Origin: Porphyromonadaceae bacterium UBA7180
GTDB lineage: Bacteria > Bacteroidota > Bacteroidia > Bacteroidales > Muribaculaceae
DNA length: 29,600 nt
Reading direction: 5' to 3'
Assembly (NCBI GenBank): GCA_002491165.1
Contig: DKVK01000051.1
Span: 1 to 29,600 of the forward strand
Shown: one piece after another, positions 8,101 to 15,086 of the stretch
How the letters are laid out: each line of letters begins with the position of its first letter
Position numbering within the stretch: the first letter of the stretch is position 1
Translations under genes and position numbers: made by a program
The notes under the pieces: model-generated
Databases searched by the model: none
What the model was told of the DNA's origin: nothing
What the model saw: the letters and a program-made list of their open reading frames with translations, nothing else

Positions 8101-9165
8101 CACGGGGAGTGTCTTGAGGGCTTCGAGGTTGCGGGTATAGTTGCTGCCCAGGTGTATGCGTGCTATCTTCGAGGTGTTGGGGAGGAGCAGTTCCTTGGGG
8201 TCGAAAGCACGCGGGAGGTTGCCCGTGGCGCTTTCCATGATCTGCCCTTCGCCGTTTGTGTATAGCACGTCGCGGAAGTTGAAGAGGTCGCGGAAGGGGC
8301 CCGAGAAGTTGCCGTTGACCGGCGGGATGGCGGCTTTGGAGAGGTCATGGCCGCGTGCCGAGGCGTAGGAGGCTATCTCCTCGCGCCACTTGGTGAGGAT
8401 GGTGCGCGCCGAGGTGTACTTCACCTGCAGGTCGGAGGGGAGTTGCGCATAGTATTGCTCCACCTTGTCGAGGTTGTCGAGCAGGTGGCCGACGTATGCG
8501 TAGAGTTGCGATGTCTGTTCCGAGTTCATCTCCGAACGCAGCGGGTCGGTGAACTTCCTTTTGTTGATGTCTATCCAGGGGCGTTCGGGGGAAGACTCCA
8601 GCTTATAGGCCGTCGAGGTGAAGAGCAGCGACTCCGGGGCGGTGGCGCCCACAACTTTGTTGAGGTACTTTATCAGGTTGATATACGGCACCTTGGTCTC
8701 GTTTTCGGTGAGACCGAGGTCGCACCAGCGGTCGGTGCGCTCCAGCAGCATGTTGCCGAAGGCGCCTTTGGTCTCGTAGATATTTGCGGTGTGGGCGAGG
8801 TCCTTGCCGTCGCTGTATGCGAGGTTGATGCGGCGCACGTCTATGTTGCTGTAGTCCAGCGCCATGGCCGCTATCAGTCCCTTCCATTCGTTGAGGAGTT
8901 CCTGATAGTAGGTAATGAGGCTTTTGCCGGCGCCGGAGTGGGCATGCGAGGCCATGTTTTCGATGGCGGAAGTGAAGAGGTCCACGCGGGCGAAGGCAGT
9001 CGGTATGCCGGAGACTATCGAGCCGAGGTCGGTCTTGTCGCTCAGCATCGGTGTCTGTATGTCGTTGATGAAGACGTCTTTGTTGTCAAGCGCTTTCCAT
9101 TCGTTCAACGAGCCGTTGGGAACTGAACGTGCTTCGACGTCTATTACAAGAGGTTTGTTTGCCAT
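5173..9165 (-). CDS. Large actin/Hsp70-like ATPase with FG-rich insert
   Basis: A 1330-residue cytoplasmic protein. Residues 1-580 are an N-terminal region I cannot assign. From about 590 an actin/Hsp70-type ATPase follows: phosphate-1 motif KLGVDFGSTNTSIAY (591-605), phosphate-2 motif LCFDIGGSTTDISAL (960-974) and adenosine-type motif VRVTFAGKGSQLFS (1111-1124). Between the first two, residues 811-900 are a low-complexity run of Gly, Phe, Asn and Asp (repeats such as GGFG, GAFGGGFGD), an insert unlike ordinary Hsp70. The core therefore keeps nucleotide-binding motifs and is probably an active ATPase. It starts 6 bp after the tubulin-like gene stop and overlaps the next gene by 4 bp, arguing for a shared complex. 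SrfB-type or other large Hsp70-like families are possible relatives; a profile search would decide. Confidence 0.85.
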   Translation of the reverse strand: MANKPLVIDVEARSVPNGSLNEWKALDNKDVFINDIQTPMLSDKTDLGSIVSGIPTAFARVDLFTSAIENMASHAHSGAGKSLITYYQELLNEWKGLIAAMALDYSNIDVRRINLAYSDGKDLAHTANIYETKGAFGNMLLERTDRWCDLGLTENETKVPYINLIKYLNKVVGATAPESLLFTSTAYKLESSPERPWIDINKRKFTDPLRSEMNSEQTSQLYAYVGHLLDNLDKVEQYYAQLPSDLQVKYTSARTILTKWREEIASYASARGHDLSKAAIPPVNGNFSGPFRDLFNFRDVLYTNGEGQIMESATGNLPRAFDPKELLLPNTSKIARIHLGSNYTRNLEALKTLPVVVLKAEKKGMPGEYAFFAIPLSALGLNVYGKTVGALTGMAAEGTQVNSTLTAVFDPATSDKNLAVKLTIQTETGRCRTFEEKYTVGNENGIRNQDILIWPNFISRQWNTYYLYSELPHNGTSQSYTAFPVVGDSEDPKFPIMTDGDMRPLLLAERGEITAPKERVNASLEVKYTNAVADNGYRYEIYRSDRPFKGVRLVSPTGTEGGFLMINYSSNPASELPLNLLELPKSLNEVKLGVDFGSTNTSIAYSSNLGEKGFEIRNRRVSLMGIDKRETMRENQVLFFPGGNRPVRSNAIKSTLTLHDQRRLGAMANPNEIETTLGREVTGGFPCFEENLPVTDVKPEKITLEYPLGGVITQVYNMKWTDPKRDQMHKQAFLRTLMLQVYAELFADDKVPRRLIWSYPSSMNTPLLTKYQMIWSSLGNLAPVLDGQGHPYPLEISKGPSGLTFSTTPEGFGDGNAGGGFGATTDNGFGGAFGGGFGDTGGGFGAFDSSFGEQPAQEAPAASGFGNNADGFGGSFDGGFGGGGFDSPFGDGGFGGGAFGPQTKREPEYPDLKPDDPNRTVKYEPRPLLEGEDNPSLTEATAVANFISTEYADGADTLTLCFDIGGSTTDISALYRLRSGLTMVKQNSMRFAAQLVSGAVSRLPRFQNALLKICSKYKIPMVGLNVGVGGSRYSSETAPYFFDKIVDRLTPEQLADFYQIIEVECPELMYVNMYVTGLLMYYAGQISRKLVEDIARTDPNEKISRSPRTLVRVTFAGKGSQLFSWLATTHAKTAQSYYVQLFAQGFGGLQPLKAMLSNWPQIMLPHSISDDTKFEVSKGLAKGDTRLYRPKDDTISEIVGEEGFTVTTGRGNGEQFSLPAFNTFTPEMMSMMGVLFNPPAGPNQAPCFFDFARTFYNAGARILGINDTMNAIKDGIKRINIVQYAQNQPEFREAKQAAEANNAKFDYVVPVIILEGMKFYDTLLDILSHR

Positions 9166-9171
9166 AATCGG

Positions 9172-10827
9172 TTAGTTGAAGAAGTTCTGGGCTGATGTTA
9201 TTGCATTATAAAGGTGAGCGAGGAAGAGTTCTTTGACGGTCTGACCCTGTTCCTCGTAGGGTTCCGAATCGGCCTGTTTCAGTATGTCGATGAACTTGTC
9301 GAATCGGCGGTTGCGCGTAGAACCGAAGACCCCTTTTGTCTCCCAATTGTGCATTCCGTCGAGGAAGATGCCTCCCGGGTCGTTGTTCTGAATCTGTTTG
9401 ATGTCGGTATTGAATGCTTCGGGCGCGAAGATGAACTGGCCTCCCTTTGCGGAACGGAAAATCTGGAACAGCCATCCGGGCCGGAACCCGAAGGGACCCA
9501 CGCTGTAGGCGAACTCCTTGAGATAATCGTCTATCTCGCGGGCCTGCTCGTCGGTGAGGCTCTCGTAGCTGTAGATTTTACGTGTGTTCATGTCGTTGAG
9601 GAATCCGATGGTGCCGCAAGTGTTGGGGAATGCACCGCCGTAAGTGCCCAACAGCAGGTGGGAAAGGGAAAGCAGGGCGCCGAGTTTGTTTTCGAAGTAC
9701 TCCCCGTCTTGTGCCCCTACGAAGCTGGCACCTGTGAGGCGCAATTGGCCGGGCATGGATTCCTCCACGGTGCGGTAGACATATTCGGCCTCCTGCTGCG
9801 GGAACGACTCGGTGTTGAAGAAGTCGTATGCGGCGCTCGCGCACATCATTTCGGCCAAATGGCAGTCATTTTCCTGTTCTTTGCCGCCGGTAATGACGGG
9901 ACCGGTCTTCCCTTCGGAGTAGTTTATTTTCAATCCCTGGGGCCAGCCTATGTGGTAAAGTTTTTTGTACGAGCGTTTCACGGTGCTGTCGTTGTTGTAG
10001 AAGTTGAGCGCGGCCTGCGAGTTGAAGGCGAAGTTGCCGGCGTCGGCTATCACCTTCTCCTGTTTGCGCTGGGCGTTGTCGGGGGAGTCGAAGGTGAAGT
10101 AGTCGGTCAGCAGCGTGGAGCCGAATTTCACTTTCGAGAGGTTTAGGACATTGTTGCCGCCGGAGATAATGCGAATGGCTTCGCGCAGGGCTATGGGGAT
10201 GACGGGAATGGAGGATGCTCCGGTGCCACCGAAGACGCTGCCGAAGACGAATACGCGGGCGCTGGAGGCATTGTCGTTCAGCAGTTTGAGGAAGTTCTTT
10301 AGGTCGCGTTCCGCTTCTGTAATCTTGTCGGAGCCGCGCTTTGAGTTGAGGGCGGCTTCCACAATTCCATGGTACATGAGCATGGAACCGAGGTGTGTCT
10401 GCGCGCGGTAGCCGTGGTCAAGCTCGAAGCCTTGCACGGAGTCGGGGTCGAACATCAGGTCCGCAAGGTCCGTGTTGTCGTCGCGCTGCTCGTTGGTGAG
10501 GCCGGGGGTGCTCGAAAGGCCTCGCAGTGTCTTGCGTTCCGGCTTGGAATAGTCGGTATAGAAGCGGTAGAGGTTCAGCTTGGCGGAGAAGAAAGTGTTG
10601 GCGCGCGCTTCGCCGCCGATGTTCGAGCTGTCGTTGGTCTTGACCTTATTATATAATTCGATGAGCTGTTCCACACGCCCTTTGTTGCCGTTGGTCTGGT
10701 CGGTGTCGAGCGTTAGGATTTCTATCGTCTTGTTATCGAAGAGACCTGCGGCGCAGAGGTGCACGAAGGCTTCCAGACAGCGCATGCCGGTGCCGCCGAT
10801 GGCGATTAGAAACAGTTTGTCGTTCAT
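9172..10827 (-). CDS. Tubulin/FtsZ-like GTPase
   Basis: A 551-residue protein resembling the Tubulin_2 / FtsZ-like superfamily rather than cell-division FtsZ. The N-terminus (KLFLIAIGGTGMRCLEAF) is the first strand and glycine loop of the nucleotide fold, and ILTLDTDQTN (37-46) corresponds to the second strand and its acidic end. RVFVFGSVFGGTGASSIP (191-208) is the signature phosphate loop, a variant of GGGTGTG. Residue 551 ends in YNAITSAQNFFN, with no membrane segment. It is followed after 6 bp by the actin-like ATPase gene. Tubulin-like proteins of this type have been proposed to act in membrane-associated processes, from operon context. What this one polymerises on, if it polymerises at all, is not shown by the sequence. 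Confidence 0.85.
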   Translation of the reverse strand: MNDKLFLIAIGGTGMRCLEAFVHLCAAGLFDNKTIEILTLDTDQTNGNKGRVEQLIELYNKVKTNDSSNIGGEARANTFFSAKLNLYRFYTDYSKPERKTLRGLSSTPGLTNEQRDDNTDLADLMFDPDSVQGFELDHGYRAQTHLGSMLMYHGIVEAALNSKRGSDKITEAERDLKNFLKLLNDNASSARVFVFGSVFGGTGASSIPVIPIALREAIRIISGGNNVLNLSKVKFGSTLLTDYFTFDSPDNAQRKQEKVIADAGNFAFNSQAALNFYNNDSTVKRSYKKLYHIGWPQGLKINYSEGKTGPVITGGKEQENDCHLAEMMCASAAYDFFNTESFPQQEAEYVYRTVEESMPGQLRLTGASFVGAQDGEYFENKLGALLSLSHLLLGTYGGAFPNTCGTIGFLNDMNTRKIYSYESLTDEQAREIDDYLKEFAYSVGPFGFRPGWLFQIFRSAKGGQFIFAPEAFNTDIKQIQNNDPGGIFLDGMHNWETKGVFGSTRNRRFDKFIDILKQADSEPYEEQGQTVKELFLAHLYNAITSAQNFFN

Positions 10828-11004
10828 AAGAATCTGTTATTAGATGGTTAGGCACCGTTGCTGAGGCCTTTCGGACAGAGCTGCGGAGGGTGCTTTTGAA
10901 AAATCTTATTAATGCACAAAGTCTCACCGCAGTCAGAGACGGTGAGCCGGTGTGGTGATTTTTTGGGGGAGAGAAACTGTGTTGTCGGCGGCCGCAGCCG
11001 TAAG
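10828..11004. other. 177-bp gap inside the TerD cluster
   Basis: No credible coding frame. It holds a 7-bp inverted repeat, CTCACCG (10923-10929) and CGGTGAG (10940-10946), with a 10-base loop. It could be a processing site, attenuator or internal promoter region setting the level of the downstream filament genes. I found no clear TAnnTTTG box or T-tract, so no function is assigned. Confidence 0.4.
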
Positions 11005-11343
11005 TCAGAACCAGCTGCCGAGCTTGGTGCGCGGGGCAGCCTTGCTTACGATGATGCCGATGATGATGAAAAGCACGAAAGTCAAACCGGCAGCGATGCC
11101 CGAGTGCATCAGGAACTTGTTCTTGTGGGCTACCACCTGGATGTCCTGCGACTGGTAATAGTTGATGATGAAAGCTACCACCGGCGTCAGGGCAGCGAAA
11201 ATCCAGAACCATAGTTTGCGTTTCGTTACGTCAAAACCACCCTTCTGGTTAGGGGTGAGGTAGGCTACTGCCACTGCCAGAAGGAAGAAGACAATCATCA
11301 TTATAGCTGACCATGTGTAGGCTGTTACTATGCTTATTTCCAT
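11005..11343 (-). CDS. Small three-helix inner-membrane protein
   Basis: 112 residues, mostly hydrophobic. Predicted transmembrane helices are at about 9-29, 42-62 and 80-100, joined by a basic loop (NQKGGFDVTKRK) and a polar loop (QSQDIQVVAHKNKF). It ends in a short basic tail (KAAPRTKLGSWF). No family recognised. It lies between the membrane-anchored vWA-like gene (67 bp) and the tubulin-like gene (177 bp) on the same strand, so it may be the membrane platform on which the cytoplasmic proteins gather (inference). Confidence 0.75.
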   Translation of the reverse strand: MEISIVTAYTWSAIMMIVFFLLAVAVAYLTPNQKGGFDVTKRKLWFWIFAALTPVVAFIINYYQSQDIQVVAHKNKFLMHSGIAAGLTFVLFIIIGIIVSKAAPRTKLGSWF

Positions 11344-11410
11344 ATTGTTGTGTGATTTTTTTGTGACGTTATTTTTGTGAGGGGGAGGGGGAAAGAGTAA
11401 AGGGGTGAGG

Positions 11411-13024
11411 TTATTTCTCTGCGGTATTCTTGATGAAGTAAGACATCAGTATCTGTCCCATGGGTATGACCCGGGCGGAGGAGATGGCGTTGTAGACCGA
11501 CTCCGAGAGTGAAGCGTTGCCTGGCCAGCCGAAGAAGTTTTCGATTATAGATTTATCCACGGGGGAAACGCGGCTGATGACGATGTTGATGCGGATAAGA
11601 TTTCCCGGCATTGTCCACCCGGGGAGTGTTCCGTTGAATCGCTCGTCGAAATCGACGAGAATCTCCTGCCAGCCGTTTTTAGGCCACAGGTCAGGTTCGT
11701 TGAGCATTGCCGGTTCCAGTTTGGCGGTGAAGAAGTCGGGGAGTTCCTTGTCGTTCGGAGCCATGGAGGCAGTATCTGGCTTTTCGCCGTTCTTTTTCAT
11801 TTCGGCTTTTTGTTCGTCGGTGAGCGGCTGCGAAGCCTTCACAATCTCTTCTACGTCGAAGACGCGTGCCTCGATGCCCCTGATGTCATAGGCATTCTGC
11901 GTAGTGAAATTTACGTAAAGTTTGGAGAGGAAGTGGGTGTAACGGTCCGCCTCGGGAACGCCGGGGTCAGCCTGCGCTTTGGCCGTCTTGATGATTTCAG
12001 ACCAGGTCACGGTGAGAGGATAATACTGTGCCAGATGACCGGCATAAGTATCTCTGGGAAGAAAAGCCTCTTTACCTGTGGAACCTGCCACACGTTTGGT
12101 ATATTTGTAAAAAGCCGCTTCGCTACAGTCTTCTATGGTACCGCTCACTACATCGACACCTTTCGAGTTGTGGTAGGTGCCACCTTTACACTCGGACAGA
12201 TAGTTCACAAATTCGGAGTAGGCATATCCTCGGCCGGGAAGTACGAATGTCTCGAAGTTTGGGCTTACGGATTTTATGGCGTTGTAAAGCTTGTTGTAAA
12301 GGGCCTCGCTGTTGTCGTCGAAAACGGCGAAAAAGAGATGCTTCGGCTTACCGTTTTCAACGAAATCCCATTTGAAGAAATAGATGTTGAAACCTTCGGC
12401 GAGCCACTGGATGAATTCGTCTGTGGCGTAAGCTGCCTGTTCTATGCCGGCGCCCTTGTATTCCTCGAAGTCGGTGATGAAGACGGCGGGTTGTTTCTTG
12501 CTAACGATTTGTGTGAGGGTTTTCTGAATCGGGGCCTGCTGCTGCGTGTAGCTTGCCGGGCTCAGGATTTTGTTGTAGATGTCGGTGACGCCCATGTCGG
12601 CCATAGGTTCTATCTTGCCGTCGATAACGGAGTAGAAGGTATTCTGTTTGCTCGAGCCGTTGAGGGCGTTTACCGCGGTCTGGAGGGCTGCGCGCGTTTC
12701 CTCCGAAGCGTAGGCGTTGTTCATGCCGTCGGAGAAGTCGACGTACACGGCGCCGCCGGGATTGAGGGCCGGACTCCCTTCCTGATGAGCCACATAGTCG
12801 TCGAGTGTCGTGCGGCTGAAGTCGCTATCGCGTGTAAGGAACCAGATCACGGCTCCGACAATGGCTGCTACTACTACCACTCCTAAGATAATGAAAAGGG
12901 CTTTCTTTCCGCTGTTACCGCCGCTTCCACCTTGTCCGTGGCGGCGGTTGCGTTGCTGCGGTTGTTGGTGTTGCCTGTGGTTCTGTGGCGCACGGGAGCG
13001 TGATCTTGTCTGTGTCTGTGCCAT
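11411..13024 (-). CDS. Membrane-anchored vWA-like protein, first gene of the TerD cluster
   Basis: 537 residues. Residues 1-40 are a very basic Arg/Gln/His/Gly-rich cytoplasmic tail, and 41-63 are one transmembrane helix (ALFIILGVVVVAAIVGAVIWF). The rest should be outside the inner membrane. Residues 90-220 have the strand order of a von Willebrand A fold: AVYVDFSDGM (92-101) gives a MIDAS-like DxSxG, and PAVFITDFEEY (179-189) gives the later strand with its conserved Asp, followed by an NIYFFKWDF strand. The MIDAS serine pair is incomplete (DFSDG instead of DxSxS), so metal binding is uncertain. The C-terminal half (about 330-537) is unassigned. vWA proteins often accompany TerD genes (TerY-type), but those are cytoplasmic; this one is topologically different. 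Confidence 0.78.
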   Translation of the reverse strand: MAQTQTRSRSRAPQNHRQHQQPQQRNRRHGQGGSGGNSGKKALFIILGVVVVAAIVGAVIWFLTRDSDFSRTTLDDYVAHQEGSPALNPGGAVYVDFSDGMNNAYASEETRAALQTAVNALNGSSKQNTFYSVIDGKIEPMADMGVTDIYNKILSPASYTQQQAPIQKTLTQIVSKKQPAVFITDFEEYKGAGIEQAAYATDEFIQWLAEGFNIYFFKWDFVENGKPKHLFFAVFDDNSEALYNKLYNAIKSVSPNFETFVLPGRGYAYSEFVNYLSECKGGTYHNSKGVDVVSGTIEDCSEAAFYKYTKRVAGSTGKEAFLPRDTYAGHLAQYYPLTVTWSEIIKTAKAQADPGVPEADRYTHFLSKLYVNFTTQNAYDIRGIEARVFDVEEIVKASQPLTDEQKAEMKKNGEKPDTASMAPNDKELPDFFTAKLEPAMLNEPDLWPKNGWQEILVDFDERFNGTLPGWTMPGNLIRINIVISRVSPVDKSIIENFFGWPGNASLSESVYNAISSARVIPMGQILMSYFIKNTAEK

Positions 13025-13151
13025 TTGTATGGTGAGTTTTATAATTGAATCGTAGGTTAACTAAGTTGTTGGCCGGTGTCGGAAGTGTGGAAATAACGGT
13101 ATTTGGAGAGAAGATTCGATACCGGTAAATGAAGCTTGCGACTGTCAATCG

Positions 13152-13159
13152 CAAAGTTA
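13152..13159 (-). promoter_or_regulatory. -7 box of the TerD/actin/tubulin cluster
   Basis: The minus strand reads TAACTTTG, matching TAnnTTTG, 127 bp before the vWA-like gene start. The -33 region is T-rich without a clean TTTG. It is the only good match in the 300-bp divergent gap on this strand and implies a long 5' leader. Confidence 0.5.
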
Positions 13160-13244
13160 ATACTTTTTTCTGAAATATTTGCATTAATTCACATAATTTT
13201 TTGTGTTTTTCAGCAGAAATACTTCTTTCTTTGTTCTCAATTAT

Positions 13245-13275
13245 TTTGCAGAATAATTTTATTGTTGTAATTTTG
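13245..13275 (+). promoter_or_regulatory. Bacteroidota promoter of the divergent secreted-protein gene
   Basis: TTTG at 13245-13248 and TAATTTTG at 13268-13275, separated by 19 bp, the canonical Bacteroidota -33/-7 arrangement. The ATG of the secreted protein follows 49 bp downstream. It lies about 85-120 bp from the opposing promoter of the TerD cluster, so both could answer to one regulator. Confidence 0.75.
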
Positions 13276-13324
13276 TGGTGGCATATTGCCTGAGAACTAA
13301 CCAAAGATTTAAAACCTCACAGTT

Positions 13325-14119
13325 ATGAATACCATCAGTCGTATAGCATTGGCGCTCATCCTGCTCTTCGTGGGAATGGCCCCGGGCCGCGCCCAAAACG
13401 GCATCCTTGACAGTCTCAGTCTCGATGACTTCGTCATGTATTTCAACATGGCGGCACCGGTAGATATGGGCTCCGTTGGAATCCTTGAAAAAATAGAGTA
13501 TGACAAAGCCAACAAGCTGTTTATCTACTTTCTGGATTATGACGACAGTATGATAACGATTTCCCAAGTAAAGGAAAATCTAAAGGTAAACGGCAGTAGC
13601 CTTCTCGGCACTATGATAAATGAAAATTCAGCCCCCATGTTCCGCAAATTAGTGGATGAAGGCGTGACATTGCAAATGCGTTACCAGGGAAGGAACAGCG
13701 GCGAAACGGCCGTACAGTCCATCACCCCTCACGAAATGCGGCTTGCGATGTTGGATACCCGCGACCCGAAGGTTAAGGCACAACAAAACTATGATGCCCA
13801 GATTGGTATCTTAAAAAGGTCCCTGCCGATAAATGCTGCAAATGGCATAACGATGACAGACATTTATGACGAAACGGGCTATATGGTTTTTGAATTTCAG
13901 TTAAATGAAGAGAATTTCAAAATCGTGCAGACAAATATGAAAAGTCCGGAAATGCGTAAAAACATTCTGACCGGTTTTTCTCAGGACCCTGCCACCAGGA
14001 TATTACTCGGCATCATGGATACACTTGACAAAGGCCTGATATACCGCTATAAGGATGGTAAAAACGGCCGGGCAGTGGATATGACTTTCCCATCTTACGA
14101 ACTTAAAATGTACAAATAA
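13325..14119 (+). CDS. Secreted/periplasmic protein of unknown function
   Basis: 264 residues starting with a clear signal peptide (basic NTISR, then hydrophobic IALALILLFVGMAPG, cleavage likely after GRAQ near residue 24). The mature part is mixed alpha/beta and rich in charged residues, with no cysteine and no motif I recognise. An acidic short-strand segment (FIYFLDYDDSMITISQVKENL) and a later DETGYMVFEFQLNEENF look like beta-sheet. It is transcribed away from the TerD cluster from a canonical promoter. The next gene begins 1 base after its stop codon, so the two form an operon ended by the hairpin at 14506. Its product may work in the envelope together with the divergent cluster, but only the position suggests this. 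Confidence 0.85.
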   Translation: MNTISRIALALILLFVGMAPGRAQNGILDSLSLDDFVMYFNMAAPVDMGSVGILEKIEYDKANKLFIYFLDYDDSMITISQVKENLKVNGSSLLGTMINENSAPMFRKLVDEGVTLQMRYQGRNSGETAVQSITPHEMRLAMLDTRDPKVKAQQNYDAQIGILKRSLPINAANGITMTDIYDETGYMVFEFQLNEENFKIVQTNMKSPEMRKNILTGFSQDPATRILLGIMDTLDKGLIYRYKDGKNGRAVDMTFPSYELKMYK

Positions 14120-14120
14120 T

Positions 14121-14471
14121 ATGAATGATACTTTCCCCGCAACATGGGGTTCTATTTTTAACCTCTCGAACGGCGCCATCGAGGTCGGTCAAGATGTTTT
14201 CACGCTTGTCCCCGACGCGCTGATGACCGGTGCCACCCTGGCTATAGGCAAGAAAGCTTATACGCAGCAACAGTATCCCATCAGCGAAATCACCGGTTAC
14301 AGCAAGGTATTCATGGCATGGATGGCAATCCATTTCGCCAATGGCACGAAGCTGAAAGTATCGCTCTCGCCGGGCGTTAAGCGCCGGTTCATCGCGGCTC
14401 TCGAAGAGCAGCGCTCCCGCCTCTTCGCCGCCCGCGGAATGGCCGTGCCGCCGCTCCAATGCACCATCTGA
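14121..14471 (+). CDS. Small cytoplasmic protein, PH/GRAM-like in outline, unknown
   Basis: 116 residues, no signal or membrane helix. The strand-turn pattern (IFNLSNGAIEVGQDVFTLVPDAL, then YPISEITGYSKVFMAWMAIHFANGTKLKVSL) ends with a helix (KRRFIAALEEQRSRLFAAR). This resembles a PH/GRAM-type small beta barrel with a capping helix, but the likeness is only of shape and I do not assign a family. It begins one base after the stop of the secreted-protein gene and is closed by a terminator 35 bp downstream, so it is clearly co-transcribed with it. Confidence 0.75.
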   Translation: MNDTFPATWGSIFNLSNGAIEVGQDVFTLVPDALMTGATLAIGKKAYTQQQYPISEITGYSKVFMAWMAIHFANGTKLKVSLSPGVKRRFIAALEEQRSRLFAARGMAVPPLQCTI

Positions 14472-14505
14472 GAGCAACAGAACACTCAAGTTGAACTATG
14501 GAATC

Positions 14506-14546
14506 ATCCCCGGCCGCCGTTCCCCGACGCAGCCGGGGATTTTTTA
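14506..14546 (+). terminator. Rho-independent terminator
   Basis: Stem ATCCCCGG (14506-14513) pairs with CCGGGGAT (14533-14540) and is followed by TTTTTT. It terminates the two-gene plus-strand unit. On the other strand no T-run follows the hairpin, so it does not obviously serve the converging DUF2284 gene. Confidence 0.85.
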
Positions 14547-14549
14547 CGT

Positions 14550-15086
14550 TTAGAGTTCCGGTAATTCGGCGCTGCTGTGCATCAGCGCGCCGACAAGGGT
14601 GAGATGCGGTGGTAACACACCCTCTTTTCCCCATTCCGGGGTTACGCCGAGAAGGTCGGTCATGGTGCGCATCACGTCGAAACCGTAAGCCTCAAGCGAC
14701 GGCCTTACGCGCTCCGGATGCCGGCAATCCTTTCCCTCAGGCCGTGCGCACTGCAGGCAGAGCGAACACCATCCCGAAAAACCGAAAGCCAGTCCTCCGG
14801 TCTCCTTTTCAAGTTGCAGTATCCGGGTTTCCAATTCGTTGCGGACAGGAGCAATGATGCGGCGGTAATCGGAAAAAGGTGTCCTGGCGGCGACTTCGAT
14901 TCGTGCGCCCACAATAAGCACGTCGCGATACCCCGCAAGCCGCGCGAGCATCTCCTGAGAAAGGGGAGGACAGGTCCACAGCCGGCCGTAATTGTTACAA
15001 TCGCGGCAAGCAGCCTCGAAGCGCTGCGTGTCGCGATAGTTTTCCATATATTCACGTGCCGCTATTGTGGCGGTGAGAAGTTTCAT
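14550..15086 (-). CDS. DUF2284 cysteine-rich predicted metal-binding protein
   Basis: 178 residues. It contains the family's cysteine pattern: Cys27, Cys30 and Cys39 (CRDCNNYGRLWTCPP) and Cys107, Cys110, Cys113 and Cys121 (CSLCLQCARPEGKDC). This looks like an iron-sulfur or other metal-binding arrangement. The start is the ATG at 15086, which overlaps the meaB stop codon (ATGA); the longer in-frame extension upstream runs through meaB and is not coding. Function of the family is unknown. The tight coupling to meaB suggests a role near cobalamin-dependent metabolism, which is inference only. Confidence 0.88.
   Translation of the reverse strand: MKLLTATIAAREYMENYRDTQRFEAACRDCNNYGRLWTCPPLSQEMLARLAGYRDVLIVGARIEVAARTPFSDYRRIIAPVRNELETRILQLEKETGGLAFGFSGWCSLCLQCARPEGKDCRHPERVRPSLEAYGFDVMRTMTDLLGVTPEWGKEGVLPPHLTLVGALMHSSAELPEL

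Noticed and set aside
9172..10827. Calling the tubulin-like gene ftsZ
   Set aside because: The glycine loop is divergent, the protein is much longer than FtsZ and no division genes are adjacent, so it belongs to another tubulin-superfamily branch.
1192..13024. Calling the cluster a tellurite resistance operon
   Set aside because: Only TerD-type domains support this. TerB, TerC and the usual TerY set are not seen, and the other genes point to an envelope or filament role.
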